NCBI GenBank assembly: GCA_017458145.1
Contig: JAFTGA010000019.1
Location: 35,818-99,817, forward strand
Direction: 5' to 3'
Source of the DNA: Bacteroidales bacterium
GTDB taxonomy: Bacteria; Bacteroidota; Bacteroidia; Bacteroidales; UBA932
Length of the DNA: 64,000 nucleotides
In this document: in pieces, positions 51,421-60,620 of the stretch
How positions within the stretch are numbered: position 1 is the first letter of the stretch
Layout: each line of letters opens with the position of its first letter
Translations under genes and position numbers: made by a program
The notes under the pieces: model-generated
What the model was told of the DNA's origin: nothing
The model's input: the letters and a program-made list of their open reading frames with translations, nothing else
The model's database searches: none

Positions 51421-53880
51421 ATGTCAAAAAAATTCACAGTTATCGTGGCGACGCTGCTCGCCCTCTGCTCCCTGGCCGCTGCCCAGGGACGCAGGCCCGC
51501 TCCTGCGGAGACCCAAGATTCCCCGGACAAGGAAAAGACCGAGAAGCCGGTCGAACTGAAACTCTCCGAAGGTCTTTTCGGCGTGGGCCAGAACGAAAAG
51601 GACTGGTATTTCGAGATTCCCGACACGATGCTTGGCCGCCGGATGATGGCGGTGACCCGCTATGTCAGCAACACCGTCGGTGCCGGCGTGTACGGCGGCG
51701 AAGAGGTGAACGAGGCGATGCTCTATTGGGAGAAGGCCGCAAACGGCAACCTGCTCCTTCGTGTGGACGTTGTCAATATCCAGGCCGCAGCCGGAGAGGC
51801 GATCGGGAAGGCCGTGAAGGTCAGCTCCGAGAATCCGATCGTGGCCTCGTTCAAGCCGGAGAAAGGCGGCTCCGCCGGGGCGACCCGCATCAAGGTCAAC
51901 AGCCTGTTTGAGGGTGACACGCAGATTTTCTCCCTGGACAGCCGCACCAAGCGTCAGTTCAACCTGGGCGGCCTGAAGGGCGACGCCTCCTTCATCAACA
52001 GCATCCGTACCTATCCGATCAACACGGAAGTGACGGTCACCAAGACCTATAGCTACAATGCCCCCGCGATGGGCGGTGCGCCGGGCGGCCAGACCGGTCC
52101 CCGCACCACCAATCTGCCCGCGGGCCGCGAAGCCGGCGCCGTGACCGTGGTGCTCAACACCTCCATCGTCCTGCTGCCGGAGGAGCCGATGCAGCAGCGC
52201 TGGTTCGATCCGCGCGTGGGCTATTTCGCCGGCGGCTACAGCGAGTTCTCCGACGACCAGCAGGGTGTGGAGAATATCCGCTTCATCGCCCGCTACAGGC
52301 TGGAGGCGCGCCCCGAGGATGTGGAGAAGCAGAAGCGCGGCGAACTCGTCGAGCCCGTCAAGCCGATCGTCTATTATATCGATCCCGCCACCCCGAAGCA
52401 GTGGCGCAAGTACCTGATTGCCGGCGTCAATGACTGGAACGTGGCCTTTGAGCAGGCCGGCTGGAAGAACGCCATCCACGCCGAGGAATGGCCGGAGAAC
52501 GCCGAGGAGCTGGGCATGAGCCTGGAGGACGCCCGTTTCTGCGTGATCCGCTACCTGGCATCCCCGATTGCCAACGCCTACGGCCCCAACGTGCACGACC
52601 CCCGTTCGGGCGAAATCATCGAGAGCCACGTGGGCTGGTACCACAACGTGATGACCCTGGTGCACGACTGGTATCAGGTCCAGGCAGGCGTCGTGGACCC
52701 GCGCGCCCGCAAGATCAAATATGATGAGGAACTGATGGGCGACCTCATCCGCTTCGTGTCTTCCCATGAGGTCGGCCATACCCTCGGCCTGCGCCATAAT
52801 ATGGGCTCGAGCAGCCAGACGCCGGTCGAGAAGCTGCGCGACAAGGCCTGGGTGGAAGCCAACGGCCACACCGTCTCCATCATGGACTACGCCCGCTTCA
52901 ACTATGTCGCCCAGCCGGAGGACAATATCGGCAAGGCCGGCCTCTACCCGCGTATCGGCGACTACGACAAGTGGGCCATCGAATTCGGCTACAAGCCGAC
53001 CTACTTCAAGACGGCCAAGGAGGACCACCTCTACTGGAACAAGGTCATCATCGAACGCCTCTCGGCGAATCCCCGCCTGTGGTTCGGCGGCGAGGGGTCC
53101 GACGCCGACCCGCGCGCCCAGCGTGAAGACCTCGGCGATGACGCCGTGGCCGCCAGCAACTACGGTATCCTCAACCTCAAGCGCGCGATCGGCGAGATCC
53201 CGGCCTGGAATGCGGAAGAAGCCGATATGTACGTGCACGTGGGCCGGATGTACGAAGCCCTCGTGGGGCAGTACAACCGCTATCTGGGCCACGTGGCAGC
53301 CAACATCGGCGGCCGCTATATCACCAACCACAGCATCGAACAGACGGATATCACGAAATATGCCCCCGTGCCGAAAGACCGGCAGAAAGCCGCGCTGAAC
53401 TTCCTGAACGACAACCTCTTCCGGAAGCCTACCTGGTTGGTGGAGGTCCCCTACATCTTCGACCTCACCGACCGTCCGGACACGTATCTCTACACCCTGG
53501 TCAACAACGTGGTCAGCCCGTCCGGCCTGCTGGACATCTACAAACTCACGCGCCTGCAGCAGTTTGCCGAATACGACAGTGCAAACTATTCCCCGGAGGA
53601 ATACCTCTCCGACCTGGAAGGGATGGTCTTCTCCGAGCTCGGCCGCGGCAGCAAGGTGGACAGCTACCGCCGCTACCTGCAGCGCCGGTATGTCAGCGCC
53701 GCCATCTCCGTGATCGGCAGCGAGGCCTCCCGCTCGGCCGACGGACGCAACCTGGTCATCGCCCAGCTTTTGGACATCCAGAAGAAGGCCGCCAGGGCGA
53801 AGTCCTCCGACACCGCCACCCAGGCCCACTGGCAGGCGATCGCCCGCCAGATCGAGACCGCGCTCAAAGATCTCAAGTAG
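51421..53880 (+). CDS. secreted zinc metalloprotease (metzincin-like, DUF5117/DUF4953 type)
   Basis: 819 residues from the start at 51421, with a signal peptide (cleavage near LAA-AQ). The zinc motif HEVGHTLGLRH lies at 449-459, the extended HExxHxxGxxH of metzincins, with a following SIMDYARFNY that would supply the Met-turn. The N-terminal region has the pattern seen in Bacteroidota proteins annotated as zinc-dependent metalloprotease (LFGVGQNEKDWYFEIPDTML, then WFDPRVGYFAGGYSEFSDDQ). It probably acts in the periplasm or outside. It is a single gene with its own weak promoter box, converging with the AraC gene 13 bases away. Substrate unknown. Confidence 0.87.
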   Translation: MSKKFTVIVATLLALCSLAAAQGRRPAPAETQDSPDKEKTEKPVELKLSEGLFGVGQNEKDWYFEIPDTMLGRRMMAVTRYVSNTVGAGVYGGEEVNEAMLYWEKAANGNLLLRVDVVNIQAAAGEAIGKAVKVSSENPIVASFKPEKGGSAGATRIKVNSLFEGDTQIFSLDSRTKRQFNLGGLKGDASFINSIRTYPINTEVTVTKTYSYNAPAMGGAPGGQTGPRTTNLPAGREAGAVTVVLNTSIVLLPEEPMQQRWFDPRVGYFAGGYSEFSDDQQGVENIRFIARYRLEARPEDVEKQKRGELVEPVKPIVYYIDPATPKQWRKYLIAGVNDWNVAFEQAGWKNAIHAEEWPENAEELGMSLEDARFCVIRYLASPIANAYGPNVHDPRSGEIIESHVGWYHNVMTLVHDWYQVQAGVVDPRARKIKYDEELMGDLIRFVSSHEVGHTLGLRHNMGSSSQTPVEKLRDKAWVEANGHTVSIMDYARFNYVAQPEDNIGKAGLYPRIGDYDKWAIEFGYKPTYFKTAKEDHLYWNKVIIERLSANPRLWFGGEGSDADPRAQREDLGDDAVAASNYGILNLKRAIGEIPAWNAEEADMYVHVGRMYEALVGQYNRYLGHVAANIGGRYITNHSIEQTDITKYAPVPKDRQKAALNFLNDNLFRKPTWLVEVPYIFDLTDRPDTYLYTLVNNVVSPSGLLDIYKLTRLQQFAEYDSANYSPEEYLSDLEGMVFSELGRGSKVDSYRRYLQRRYVSAAISVIGSEASRSADGRNLVIAQLLDIQKKAARAKSSDTATQAHWQAIARQIETALKDLK

Positions 53881-53893
53881 CCTTTCCTCTTTG

Positions 53894-54832
53894 TCACCGG
53901 GTTCCTTGCCGGCGGTACTCCGAGGGGGACATTCCGGTGTGCAGGCGGAAAAATTTGTTGAAGACGCTGGAATTGGGGAAATTCAGCTTATAGACGATTT
54001 CCTTGATGGACTCGCTCGAATAGCGGAGCAGGTTCTTGGCTTCCAGCACCACATAGGCGTCGATCCATTCCGGACCGGAGCGGCCTGAGGCCTCCTTGAC
54101 CACGCGCGAAAGGTATTTGGGCGTCAGGTTCATCCTGTCCGCGTAGAAGGCCATCCCGCGCTCCGTGCCGTGGTACTGCGTGACGAGCTGCATGAAGCGG
54201 TCGAAGAGCTGGTTGGCGCGGGTGGTGTTCTCCTCCCGCACCGCGGCCCGTTGCTGCAGCTGTTCGGACCACACATCTTCCGTCATATAACTCAGCGAGG
54301 AGAGCAGTCCGCTGATGATCTCGCGCTTGTTCCGGTGGGAAGAAGCGAGGATCTGACGGGCCAGCAGGAAATAGGATTCCGCCAGCGCGAGCTGTTCGTC
54401 TCCGAGCGTGACGCAGGGATTCTCCAGCAGCCGTATGCTCTCCTGGAAGGTGCGGTTGAAGTCCAGGTGCAGGCCGGAGACGAACTGCCTGGAGATGAAC
54501 ACGAAGATGAGCTCGGTCTCTTTCATCTGGTCTTCCAGGGGCGAGGTGATCCGGATGATGTTGCCGGGCACGGAGACCAGCAGCGAATGCTCCCGGACGT
54601 CATAGGAATTGAGGTTGAAGTCGATCCGGAAATGCCCCTTCTTCAGAAAGAACAGGATATAGCCGTCGAAGCGGACCGGATACTGGAGCAGGTCCAGCAG
54701 GCGGCCGTCCCGGCTGGCCCGGACGCCGGTCGTCTCCCCGATGATAAAGTCGTCGCCAAGGGCGGATTCGTCGGCAAAGGAGGAAAGCCGCAGAATGTCC
54801 TGGATCCGGATGGTCTGGAGGTTTTGTTGCAT
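53894..54832 (-). CDS. AraC-family transcriptional regulator
   Basis: 312 residues from the start at 54832. An N-terminal cupin-like ligand domain (VRFDGYILFFLKKGHFRIDF) is followed by a C-terminal double helix-turn-helix. In the C-terminal part, MAFYADRMNLTPKYLSRVVKEASGRS is the first HTH, and YKLNFPNSSVFNKFFRLHTGMSPSEYRR holds the second HTH and the signature. It is divergent from the TolC-HlyD-permease cassette, whose transcription it most likely controls. Both promoters lie in the shared 179-base gap. Confidence 0.92.
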   Translation of the reverse strand: MQQNLQTIRIQDILRLSSFADESALGDDFIIGETTGVRASRDGRLLDLLQYPVRFDGYILFFLKKGHFRIDFNLNSYDVREHSLLVSVPGNIIRITSPLEDQMKETELIFVFISRQFVSGLHLDFNRTFQESIRLLENPCVTLGDEQLALAESYFLLARQILASSHRNKREIISGLLSSLSYMTEDVWSEQLQQRAAVREENTTRANQLFDRFMQLVTQYHGTERGMAFYADRMNLTPKYLSRVVKEASGRSGPEWIDAYVVLEAKNLLRYSSESIKEIVYKLNFPNSSVFNKFFRLHTGMSPSEYRRQGTR

Positions 54833-54856
54833 TTTCGTTGAGGATAGTTCTTGCCG

Positions 54857-54864
54857 CAAAGATA
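54857..54864 (-). promoter_or_regulatory. -7 box of the AraC gene
   Basis: TATCTTTG on the minus strand, 24 bases before the ATG. Confidence 0.5.
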
Positions 54865-54961
54865 ACGTATTTCGGGAAATTAATTGCATTTAAGTCGAAA
54901 ATTTCGACCAAAATACAACAATGCGATGATATTTGAACTTTTTTAAGCCTTATTTTGGCCT

Positions 54962-54969
54962 TACCTTTG
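54962..54969 (+). promoter_or_regulatory. -7 box of the efflux operon
   Basis: TACCTTTG, 42 bases before the TolC-like gene. The A/T-rich 54890-54960 stretch between the two divergent boxes is where an AraC-type site would be expected. Confidence 0.5.
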
Positions 54970-55011
54970 CGTCCTCAAATAAGAGTGAAAATTGTCAAAA
55001 CGTCGCATGAT

Positions 55012-56595
55012 ATGAAAAAGTCGTTACATCTGGCGGCACTGCTGCTCTTCGCCGTACAGCTCCCTTCGCCGGCCCAGACCGTCCTGACGCTCGAGGAGTG
55101 CCGGGACCGGGCCGTCAGCTCTTCCAAGGCGCTGGAACAGGCCCGCATCGCTGTCGAAATGGCAGATTATGACAAAAAAATCGCCCTGGCCAACTATTTC
55201 CCGAACATCAGTGCCACGGGTACCTATATGTACAACAACCGCAACCTCTCGCTGATCAGCGACAGCCAGTCGGAATCCCTGCGGGGCATCGGCGACCGGA
55301 CCCAGGCTATCCTGGACCAGGCCTACGCCGACGCGGCCGGCCAGATCGGACAGAGCGCGCAGGGAATGCGCAGCCAGTTGGAGGAAGCGATTAAAAATGA
55401 CCCCAAGCTGATGCTCGAATATGCGCTCAGCCCGATGTGGAAGACGGTTTTCGGCATCCTCGAAGAAGCCGACCTCTCCCAGTTGAAGGCCCCTGAAATT
55501 GCAGGCCCGGTCAATGCGATCGGCCGCGAGATCGACGATGCGCTGCACTTCGACAACCACAATGTCTATGCGGCGGCCGTATCGCTGCAGCAGCCGGTTT
55601 TCGTGGGCGGCAAGATCATCTATTCCAACCAGATGGCCAAACTGGCCCGCGAGCTGGAGACGGCCCGCTATGACCAGACGTATGCCGATGTGATCGTCGA
55701 TGTGGACGAGGCCTACTGGCAGATCGTCTCCATTGCGGCGAAGAAGCGGCTGGCCGACTCTTATGCCGACCTGCTGCACACGCTGGAGGCGGATGTACAG
55801 AAGGCCGTGACGGCCGGGGTGATGACCGAGTCGGACGCCCTGCAGATCCGGGTGAAGGTCAACGAAGGGGAGATGCTCCGCACCAAGGCGGGCAACGGTC
55901 TGACCCTCTCCAAGATGCTGCTATGCAAGCGGATCGGCCTGCCGCTGGACAGCGCGGTCACGCTCGCTGACGAGCAGATCGACCTGATCCCCCAGCCCGT
56001 TGCCGGCGGGACCAAGAGCCTGGACAATATCTTCGGGGACCGTCCCGAGACGCGCAGCCTCGAACTGGCGTCCAAAATATATGACCGCAAGGCCAAGATC
56101 GCCCGTGCCGACCTGATGCCGAAGGTGGTGCTGACGGCGAATTACCTGGTCAGCAACCCCAACCTCTACAACGGCTACAGCACGACGTGGAACGGAGGCA
56201 TGTTCAGTGCCGGCGTGCTGGTCAGCGTGCCGATCTTCCACGGGATGGAGACGGCCAACAAATACCGCAAGGCCCGCGCGGAGGTGGCCCTCTATGAAAG
56301 CAAGCTGCAGGATGCCCGCGAGCTGATCACCCTCCAGGTGAGCCAGCAGCGCAAACTGCTCGGCGAGACCCGCGCACAGCTCGAGACCGCGACGTCCAAC
56401 CTCGAGGCGGCGGAAGAGAACCTGCGGGCCGCCACCCTGGGTTTCGAAGCCGGCGTGGTCACGATGGACACCGTCCTGTCCGCCCAGACCGCCTGGCTGC
56501 AGGCGCACTCGGAATGCATCGACGCAGGCACGGAACTGCAGCTCGCCGCCTCCCGGCTCAATCGTGCGGAAGGAAGCTATCTGTCTAAAAAATAA
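55012..56595 (+). CDS. TolC-family outer-membrane efflux protein
   Basis: 527 residues from the start at 55012, with a signal peptide (cleavage near SPA-QT). It has the two-fold TolC repeat. The first half begins LTLEECRDRAVSSSKALEQAR and the second has ETRSLELASKIYDRKAKIARADLMPKVVLTANY, each with a long coiled-coil hairpin. An insert at about residues 105-160 adds helical sequence between the early strands. It is the outer-membrane channel of the exporter formed with the next three genes. Confidence 0.92.
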   Translation: MKKSLHLAALLLFAVQLPSPAQTVLTLEECRDRAVSSSKALEQARIAVEMADYDKKIALANYFPNISATGTYMYNNRNLSLISDSQSESLRGIGDRTQAILDQAYADAAGQIGQSAQGMRSQLEEAIKNDPKLMLEYALSPMWKTVFGILEEADLSQLKAPEIAGPVNAIGREIDDALHFDNHNVYAAAVSLQQPVFVGGKIIYSNQMAKLARELETARYDQTYADVIVDVDEAYWQIVSIAAKKRLADSYADLLHTLEADVQKAVTAGVMTESDALQIRVKVNEGEMLRTKAGNGLTLSKMLLCKRIGLPLDSAVTLADEQIDLIPQPVAGGTKSLDNIFGDRPETRSLELASKIYDRKAKIARADLMPKVVLTANYLVSNPNLYNGYSTTWNGGMFSAGVLVSVPIFHGMETANKYRKARAEVALYESKLQDARELITLQVSQQRKLLGETRAQLETATSNLEAAEENLRAATLGFEAGVVTMDTVLSAQTAWLQAHSECIDAGTELQLAASRLNRAEGSYLSKK

Positions 56596-56601
56596 TGCAA
56601 T

Positions 56602-57588
56602 ATGGTCAAGAAGAATTATAATATGCTGATCGGCGTCGGAGCGCTGGTCGCTGTCCTGCTCGTCGTTTCGCTGGTCGGATTCATTGTCTCCCGCCCCCAG
56701 CCCGTGGTCATCCAGGGAGAAGCCGAAGCCACCGAGTACCGCATCTCCGGCAAGGTGCCGGGACGTATCGAAGCCTTCTATGCCGACGAGGGCCAGCTGG
56801 TCCACAAGGGGGATACCCTGGTGCTGATCGATTCGCCGGAGATCCGCTCCAAGATCCTGGAAGCGCAGGCCGCCAAGGCTGCCGCCGTGGCCCAGAAGGA
56901 CAAGGCAATGCACGGCGCCCGGCAGGAGCAGATTGCCGGGGCCTACGAACTCTGGCAGAAAGCCCTCGTGGGCGAGGAAGTGATGCGCAAGTCCTATGAG
57001 CGCATCCGTACGCTGCACGACCAGAAGGTGGTCTCGGACCAGAAATATGACGAAGTGGAGGCGCAGTACCGCGCCGCCGTCGCCACGACCAAGGCCGCCC
57101 GTTCGCAGTACGCGATGGCCGTGCACGGAGCGCGGCAGGAAGACAAGGATGCTGCCGTGGCGCTCGTGGAGCGTGCCGATGCCGCCGTCCAGCTGGTCAA
57201 CGCCTACAAGGAGGAGATCAAGCTGGTCTCGCCCGCCGACGGCATCGTGAGCGACCGGTATCCCAAGGTCGGCGAACTCGTGGGACAGGGCTCTCCGATC
57301 ATGACCGTCCAGGACCTTTCGGATATGTGGTTCACCTTCAATATCCGTGAGGACCGGCTGCACAGTATGCAGAACGGGATGCACATCACCCTGTCCATTC
57401 CGGCGCTGGACGGCCGCGAAGTCGGCGCCACCGTTTACCACATTGCCGCCCGCGAGTCCTATGCCACCTGGAAGGCCACCCGTGAGATCGGAGAGTTTGA
57501 CACGCGCACATTCGAAGTGCGGGCCCGTCCGGACTACACCGTCGAGGGACTCCGTCCCGGAATGAGCGCCATCCTGATCCGCCGGTAA
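56602..57588 (+). CDS. HlyD-family membrane fusion protein
   Basis: 328 residues. One N-terminal membrane helix (MLIGVGALVAVLLVVSLVGFI) is followed by a biotinyl-lipoyl-like half (ISGKVPGRIEAFYADEGQLV), a long helical hairpin and the second half (LVSPADGIVSDRYPKVGELV). It ends in a beta-barrel domain (LRPGMSAILI). It links the inner-membrane permeases to the TolC channel. It starts six bases after the tolC-like stop and ends two bases before the first permease. Confidence 0.92.
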   Translation: MVKKNYNMLIGVGALVAVLLVVSLVGFIVSRPQPVVIQGEAEATEYRISGKVPGRIEAFYADEGQLVHKGDTLVLIDSPEIRSKILEAQAAKAAAVAQKDKAMHGARQEQIAGAYELWQKALVGEEVMRKSYERIRTLHDQKVVSDQKYDEVEAQYRAAVATTKAARSQYAMAVHGARQEDKDAAVALVERADAAVQLVNAYKEEIKLVSPADGIVSDRYPKVGELVGQGSPIMTVQDLSDMWFTFNIREDRLHSMQNGMHITLSIPALDGREVGATVYHIAARESYATWKATREIGEFDTRTFEVRARPDYTVEGLRPGMSAILIRR

Positions 57589-57590
57589 CG

Positions 57591-58751
57591 ATGAGAGACA
57601 TTTATCGCGTCCTGCGCCGCGAGATCCGCATTTTCCGCCAGCGGCAGCTCTACATCCTGGCCTCGGTGGGCGTGATGATCTTCAACGCGGTGTTCTACCT
57701 GACCCTGATGCAGGACGGGCTGCCTCACGACCTGCCGGTCGGCATCGTGGACTGCGACCGCAGTTCGACTTCCCGGTCCTTCTGCCAGCAGCTCGACGCC
57801 ACGCAGCTCGGACGCGTCATCTATTATGACGACCTGCACCGGGCGCGGCTGGATATGCAGCGGGGGAAACTGACGGCCTGCATCGTGATCCCGGAGGAGT
57901 TCAACGCGGACATCCAGGCCAGCCGCCAGCCGCATATCGGCTATTACGTCAACTCGCTGTATTTCGTGGGCGGCGCCCTGTCCTACTCCAACATCCTGAC
58001 GATGGTCAACCTGACCAACGGCGCGGTGCAGCGGCAGGTGCTGCGCGCCCGGGGCGTGAATGAGAAGGAAATCCTCGCCCGCATCCAGCCCATCGTGCTG
58101 GACACCCACCAGATCGGCAACACGACCACCAGCTACGGCGTCTATCTCAATAGCGTGATCCTGCCGGGCGTGCTGGAGATGATCGTGATCCTGATCACGG
58201 TCTATGCCATCGGATCGGAGCTGAAATACGGCACCTCCCGGCACCTGATGAAGACGGCCGGCGGCTCCATCGTCAAGGCCCTGGCCGGGAAGATGGCCGT
58301 CTATACGCTGATTTTCACGGTGCTGGGCATCACGCTGGAACTGCTGCTCTACCACTGGCTGCACTACCCGATCAAGGGATCGATCTGGTGGATGTTCGTG
58401 GACATCCTGCTGCTTGTCGCCGCGGCGCAGGCTGTCGGAATGTTCATCATCGGCCTGTTTCCCAACCTGCGTCTCGCCGTCAGCGTGAGCGCCATCTACA
58501 GCGTGCTGGGTTTTTCGCTCGCCGGGTTCACCCTGCCCGTCGAGGCGATGATGCCTGCCCTGCGGGGCTTCTCCGCCATCTTCCCGCTCCGCCACTACTA
58601 CCTTTTCTATGTGCAGGAGGCCATCTTCGGCAGCGGCTTTGCCGGATGGTGGCAGCAGGCCGTCAGCCTGCTGATTTTCCTGGGCCTTCCGCTGACCGTC
58701 GTGCGGCGCCTGGAGGACGCCTATATCCATGTACGTTATGAGAGAGACTAA
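57591..58751 (+). CDS. ABC-2 type permease 1
   Basis: 386 residues. It has the ABC2_membrane_3 layout: an early membrane helix (LYILASVGVMIFNAVFYL), a large extracytoplasmic domain (VGIVDCDRSSTSRSFCQQLD), and five C-terminal helices (SVILPGVLEMIVILITVYAI onward). No nucleotide-binding domain is fused or encoded beside it. Its 3' end overlaps the next permease by 23 bases. Confidence 0.9.
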   Translation: MRDIYRVLRREIRIFRQRQLYILASVGVMIFNAVFYLTLMQDGLPHDLPVGIVDCDRSSTSRSFCQQLDATQLGRVIYYDDLHRARLDMQRGKLTACIVIPEEFNADIQASRQPHIGYYVNSLYFVGGALSYSNILTMVNLTNGAVQRQVLRARGVNEKEILARIQPIVLDTHQIGNTTTSYGVYLNSVILPGVLEMIVILITVYAIGSELKYGTSRHLMKTAGGSIVKALAGKMAVYTLIFTVLGITLELLLYHWLHYPIKGSIWWMFVDILLLVAAAQAVGMFIIGLFPNLRLAVSVSAIYSVLGFSLAGFTLPVEAMMPALRGFSAIFPLRHYYLFYVQEAIFGSGFAGWWQQAVSLLIFLGLPLTVVRRLEDAYIHVRYERD

Positions 58752-59955
58752 GACATACGCCGGGCAGTGGCTGAGCGACTGGTACGGCATCTTCATCCAC
58801 GAACTCAGGCATATTTTCTCCGATGCCGGGGCGATGGTCGTCTTCTTCGTGGGCGGCCTGCTCTATCCGGTGCTCTACAATCTCATTTACTACAACGGGT
58901 CCGTGGACGAGATGCCGGTGGCCGTCGTGGACCTCTCCGACGGGGCCTACAGCCGCCGTTTCGTCCGGGAACTGGACGCCACGCGCGAGTGCGAGGTCTA
59001 TTGCGGCTGCGTATCGATGGCCGAGGCGGAGCGGCTCCTGCAGGAGCGCAAAGTCCACGGCATCGTCTATATCCCGCGCGATTTCGACGCCAGTCTGGCC
59101 CGGATGGAGCAGGGGCACATCTCCACCTATTGCGACATGTCCTCGTTCCTGTACTACAAGAACCTGCGCACCGCTTCGAGCCTGGTGATGCTGGACGAGA
59201 TGCACCAGATCCAGCTGGAGCACTATGCGGCGGCGGGGTTCGATGCGCAGAGCGCCTACGAACTCGTGCAGCCGGTCCTCTCCGACGAGAGCGTTCCGTA
59301 CAACAAGCCCTTCTCCTACACGATCTTTTTCATTTCTGCCGCGCTGATGCTCGTCATCCAGCAGACGATGTTCTACGGATCTTCGATGCTGGCCGGCACG
59401 ATGCGCGAGCGCAACCGCAGCTATTCTTCCCTGCCGGAGCGGCTGCAGGGGCCTGGGATGGGCCGCGTCGTGCTTGGCCGCGGGGCGGCTTATATGGCCA
59501 TCTATCTGGTCGTCGGCACCATCGTCACGATGCTGATCCCGAGGCTGTTCCACCTGCCGCAGCGGGCGGACTGGCAGCAGGTCCTGGTCCTGCTGCTGTT
59601 CTTCATCGCGGACTGCATCTTCTTCAGTTTCACCTGGGGATCGCTCATCACGCGGCGCGAGACGGTCTTCGTCCTCTTCCTGTCCGTCTCTCCGATCTGC
59701 CTGTTCCTGACCGGATTTTCCTGGCCGACGACGGCCATTCCGGGCTTCTGGCGGGTGTTTTCCTACATTTTCCCCTCGACGTTCGGCTGCCGCGCGTTCA
59801 TCAACCTCAACACCGCGGGAGGCACCCTGCAGACCATTGCCCCGGAACTCCGGGCGCTGACCGTCCAGACGGGCGTCTATTACCTGCTCGCCTCCGTGCT
59901 CGCGCGCATCGAGGGCCGCTATGGCGACAGGATCAGGAAAGCGGGATTTTTGTAA
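58729..59955 (+). CDS. ABC-2 type permease 2
   Basis: 408 residues (an internal ATG at 58738 is an alternative start). Same layout as permease 1: helix near 35-60 (AMVVFFVGGLLYPVLYNLIY), extracytoplasmic domain beginning VAVVDLSDGAYSRRFVRELD, then five C-terminal helices and a conserved PTTAIPGFWRVFSYIFPST loop. With permease 1 it would form a heterodimeric membrane part of an exporter. The ATPase must come from elsewhere in the genome or be dispensed with. Confidence 0.9.
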   Translation: MYVMRETKTYAGQWLSDWYGIFIHELRHIFSDAGAMVVFFVGGLLYPVLYNLIYYNGSVDEMPVAVVDLSDGAYSRRFVRELDATRECEVYCGCVSMAEAERLLQERKVHGIVYIPRDFDASLARMEQGHISTYCDMSSFLYYKNLRTASSLVMLDEMHQIQLEHYAAAGFDAQSAYELVQPVLSDESVPYNKPFSYTIFFISAALMLVIQQTMFYGSSMLAGTMRERNRSYSSLPERLQGPGMGRVVLGRGAAYMAIYLVVGTIVTMLIPRLFHLPQRADWQQVLVLLLFFIADCIFFSFTWGSLITRRETVFVLFLSVSPICLFLTGFSWPTTAIPGFWRVFSYIFPSTFGCRAFINLNTAGGTLQTIAPELRALTVQTGVYYLLASVLARIEGRYGDRIRKAGFL

Positions 59956-59967
59956 GCGAAAATTGTG

Positions 59968-59975
59968 TATTTTTG
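59968..59975 (+). promoter_or_regulatory. -7 box of the LolA-like gene
   Basis: TATTTTTG, 21 bases before the ATG and just past the permease stop, so this gene is probably transcribed on its own. Confidence 0.45.
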
Positions 59976-59996
59976 CTGCAGAAAACACAAAGCCCG

Positions 59997-60608
59997 ATGA
60001 AAAGATTCTTCAGTTTGGCCGCCGCGCTGCTGATGGCGGCCGTCGCAATGGCGCAGGCGCCCGAGGACATCATCTCCCGGATGGAGGAGGAAATGGACCG
60101 GCACGAGCAGGATGGCGTCGTGATGACGGTGGATATGAAAATCCCTATCGTGGGCACGACATCCACCCTGACCTATATCCTTGGGGACAAGGTGCGGGCG
60201 GAGTTCTCGGTAATGAACCGGAAATTCATTATCTGGTCCGACGGCCAGACGAGTTGGGAATACAACGTTGCGGACAACGAACTCAAGATTTCCCCGGCCG
60301 ACGCGTCCTCCTCGTCGGGCGACACGGAGATGTTCTCCGGCATCACCGACGGCTATGACGTGTCCATCAAGAAAGAGACGCCCGACGCCTGGGTCATCCT
60401 GTGCAGGAAGTCCCGGGACAACAAGGACAAGGACGCTCCCAAGACGATGGACCTGGTGGTTGCCAAGGGCAGTTTCCGTCCGCTGAGCCTGAGCGCCAGG
60501 ATGTCCGGCGTGACGATGACGATGCGCGATATATCCTTCGGCGTGACGGAGCGGCAGGTCACTTTCGATATGTCGGATTGTCCCGGCGCGAAGGTCGTGG
60601 AAAAATAA
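59997..60608 (+). CDS. LolA-like periplasmic lipoprotein carrier
   Basis: 203 residues with a signal peptide (cleavage near AMA-QA, residue 21). The mature protein shows the half-barrel pattern of LolA-like chaperones, with GVVMTVDMKIPIVGTTSTLTYIL, FIIWSDGQTSWEYNVADNEL and FRPLSLSARMSGVTMTMRDISF. These carry lipoproteins across the periplasm. The frame stays open upstream to 58767, but that part only shadows the permease gene. Confidence 0.8.
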   Translation: MKRFFSLAAALLMAAVAMAQAPEDIISRMEEEMDRHEQDGVVMTVDMKIPIVGTTSTLTYILGDKVRAEFSVMNRKFIIWSDGQTSWEYNVADNELKISPADASSSSGDTEMFSGITDGYDVSIKKETPDAWVILCRKSRDNKDKDAPKTMDLVVAKGSFRPLSLSARMSGVTMTMRDISFGVTERQVTFDMSDCPGAKVVEK

Positions 60609-60620
60609 ATAAGCAACCAA

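Noticed and set aside
59728-59760. A partial match to the palindromic element (CATTCCGGGCTTC) in permease 2
   Set aside because: Only the left half matches, and the encoded AIPGFWR is a usual motif of these permeases, so it is chance.
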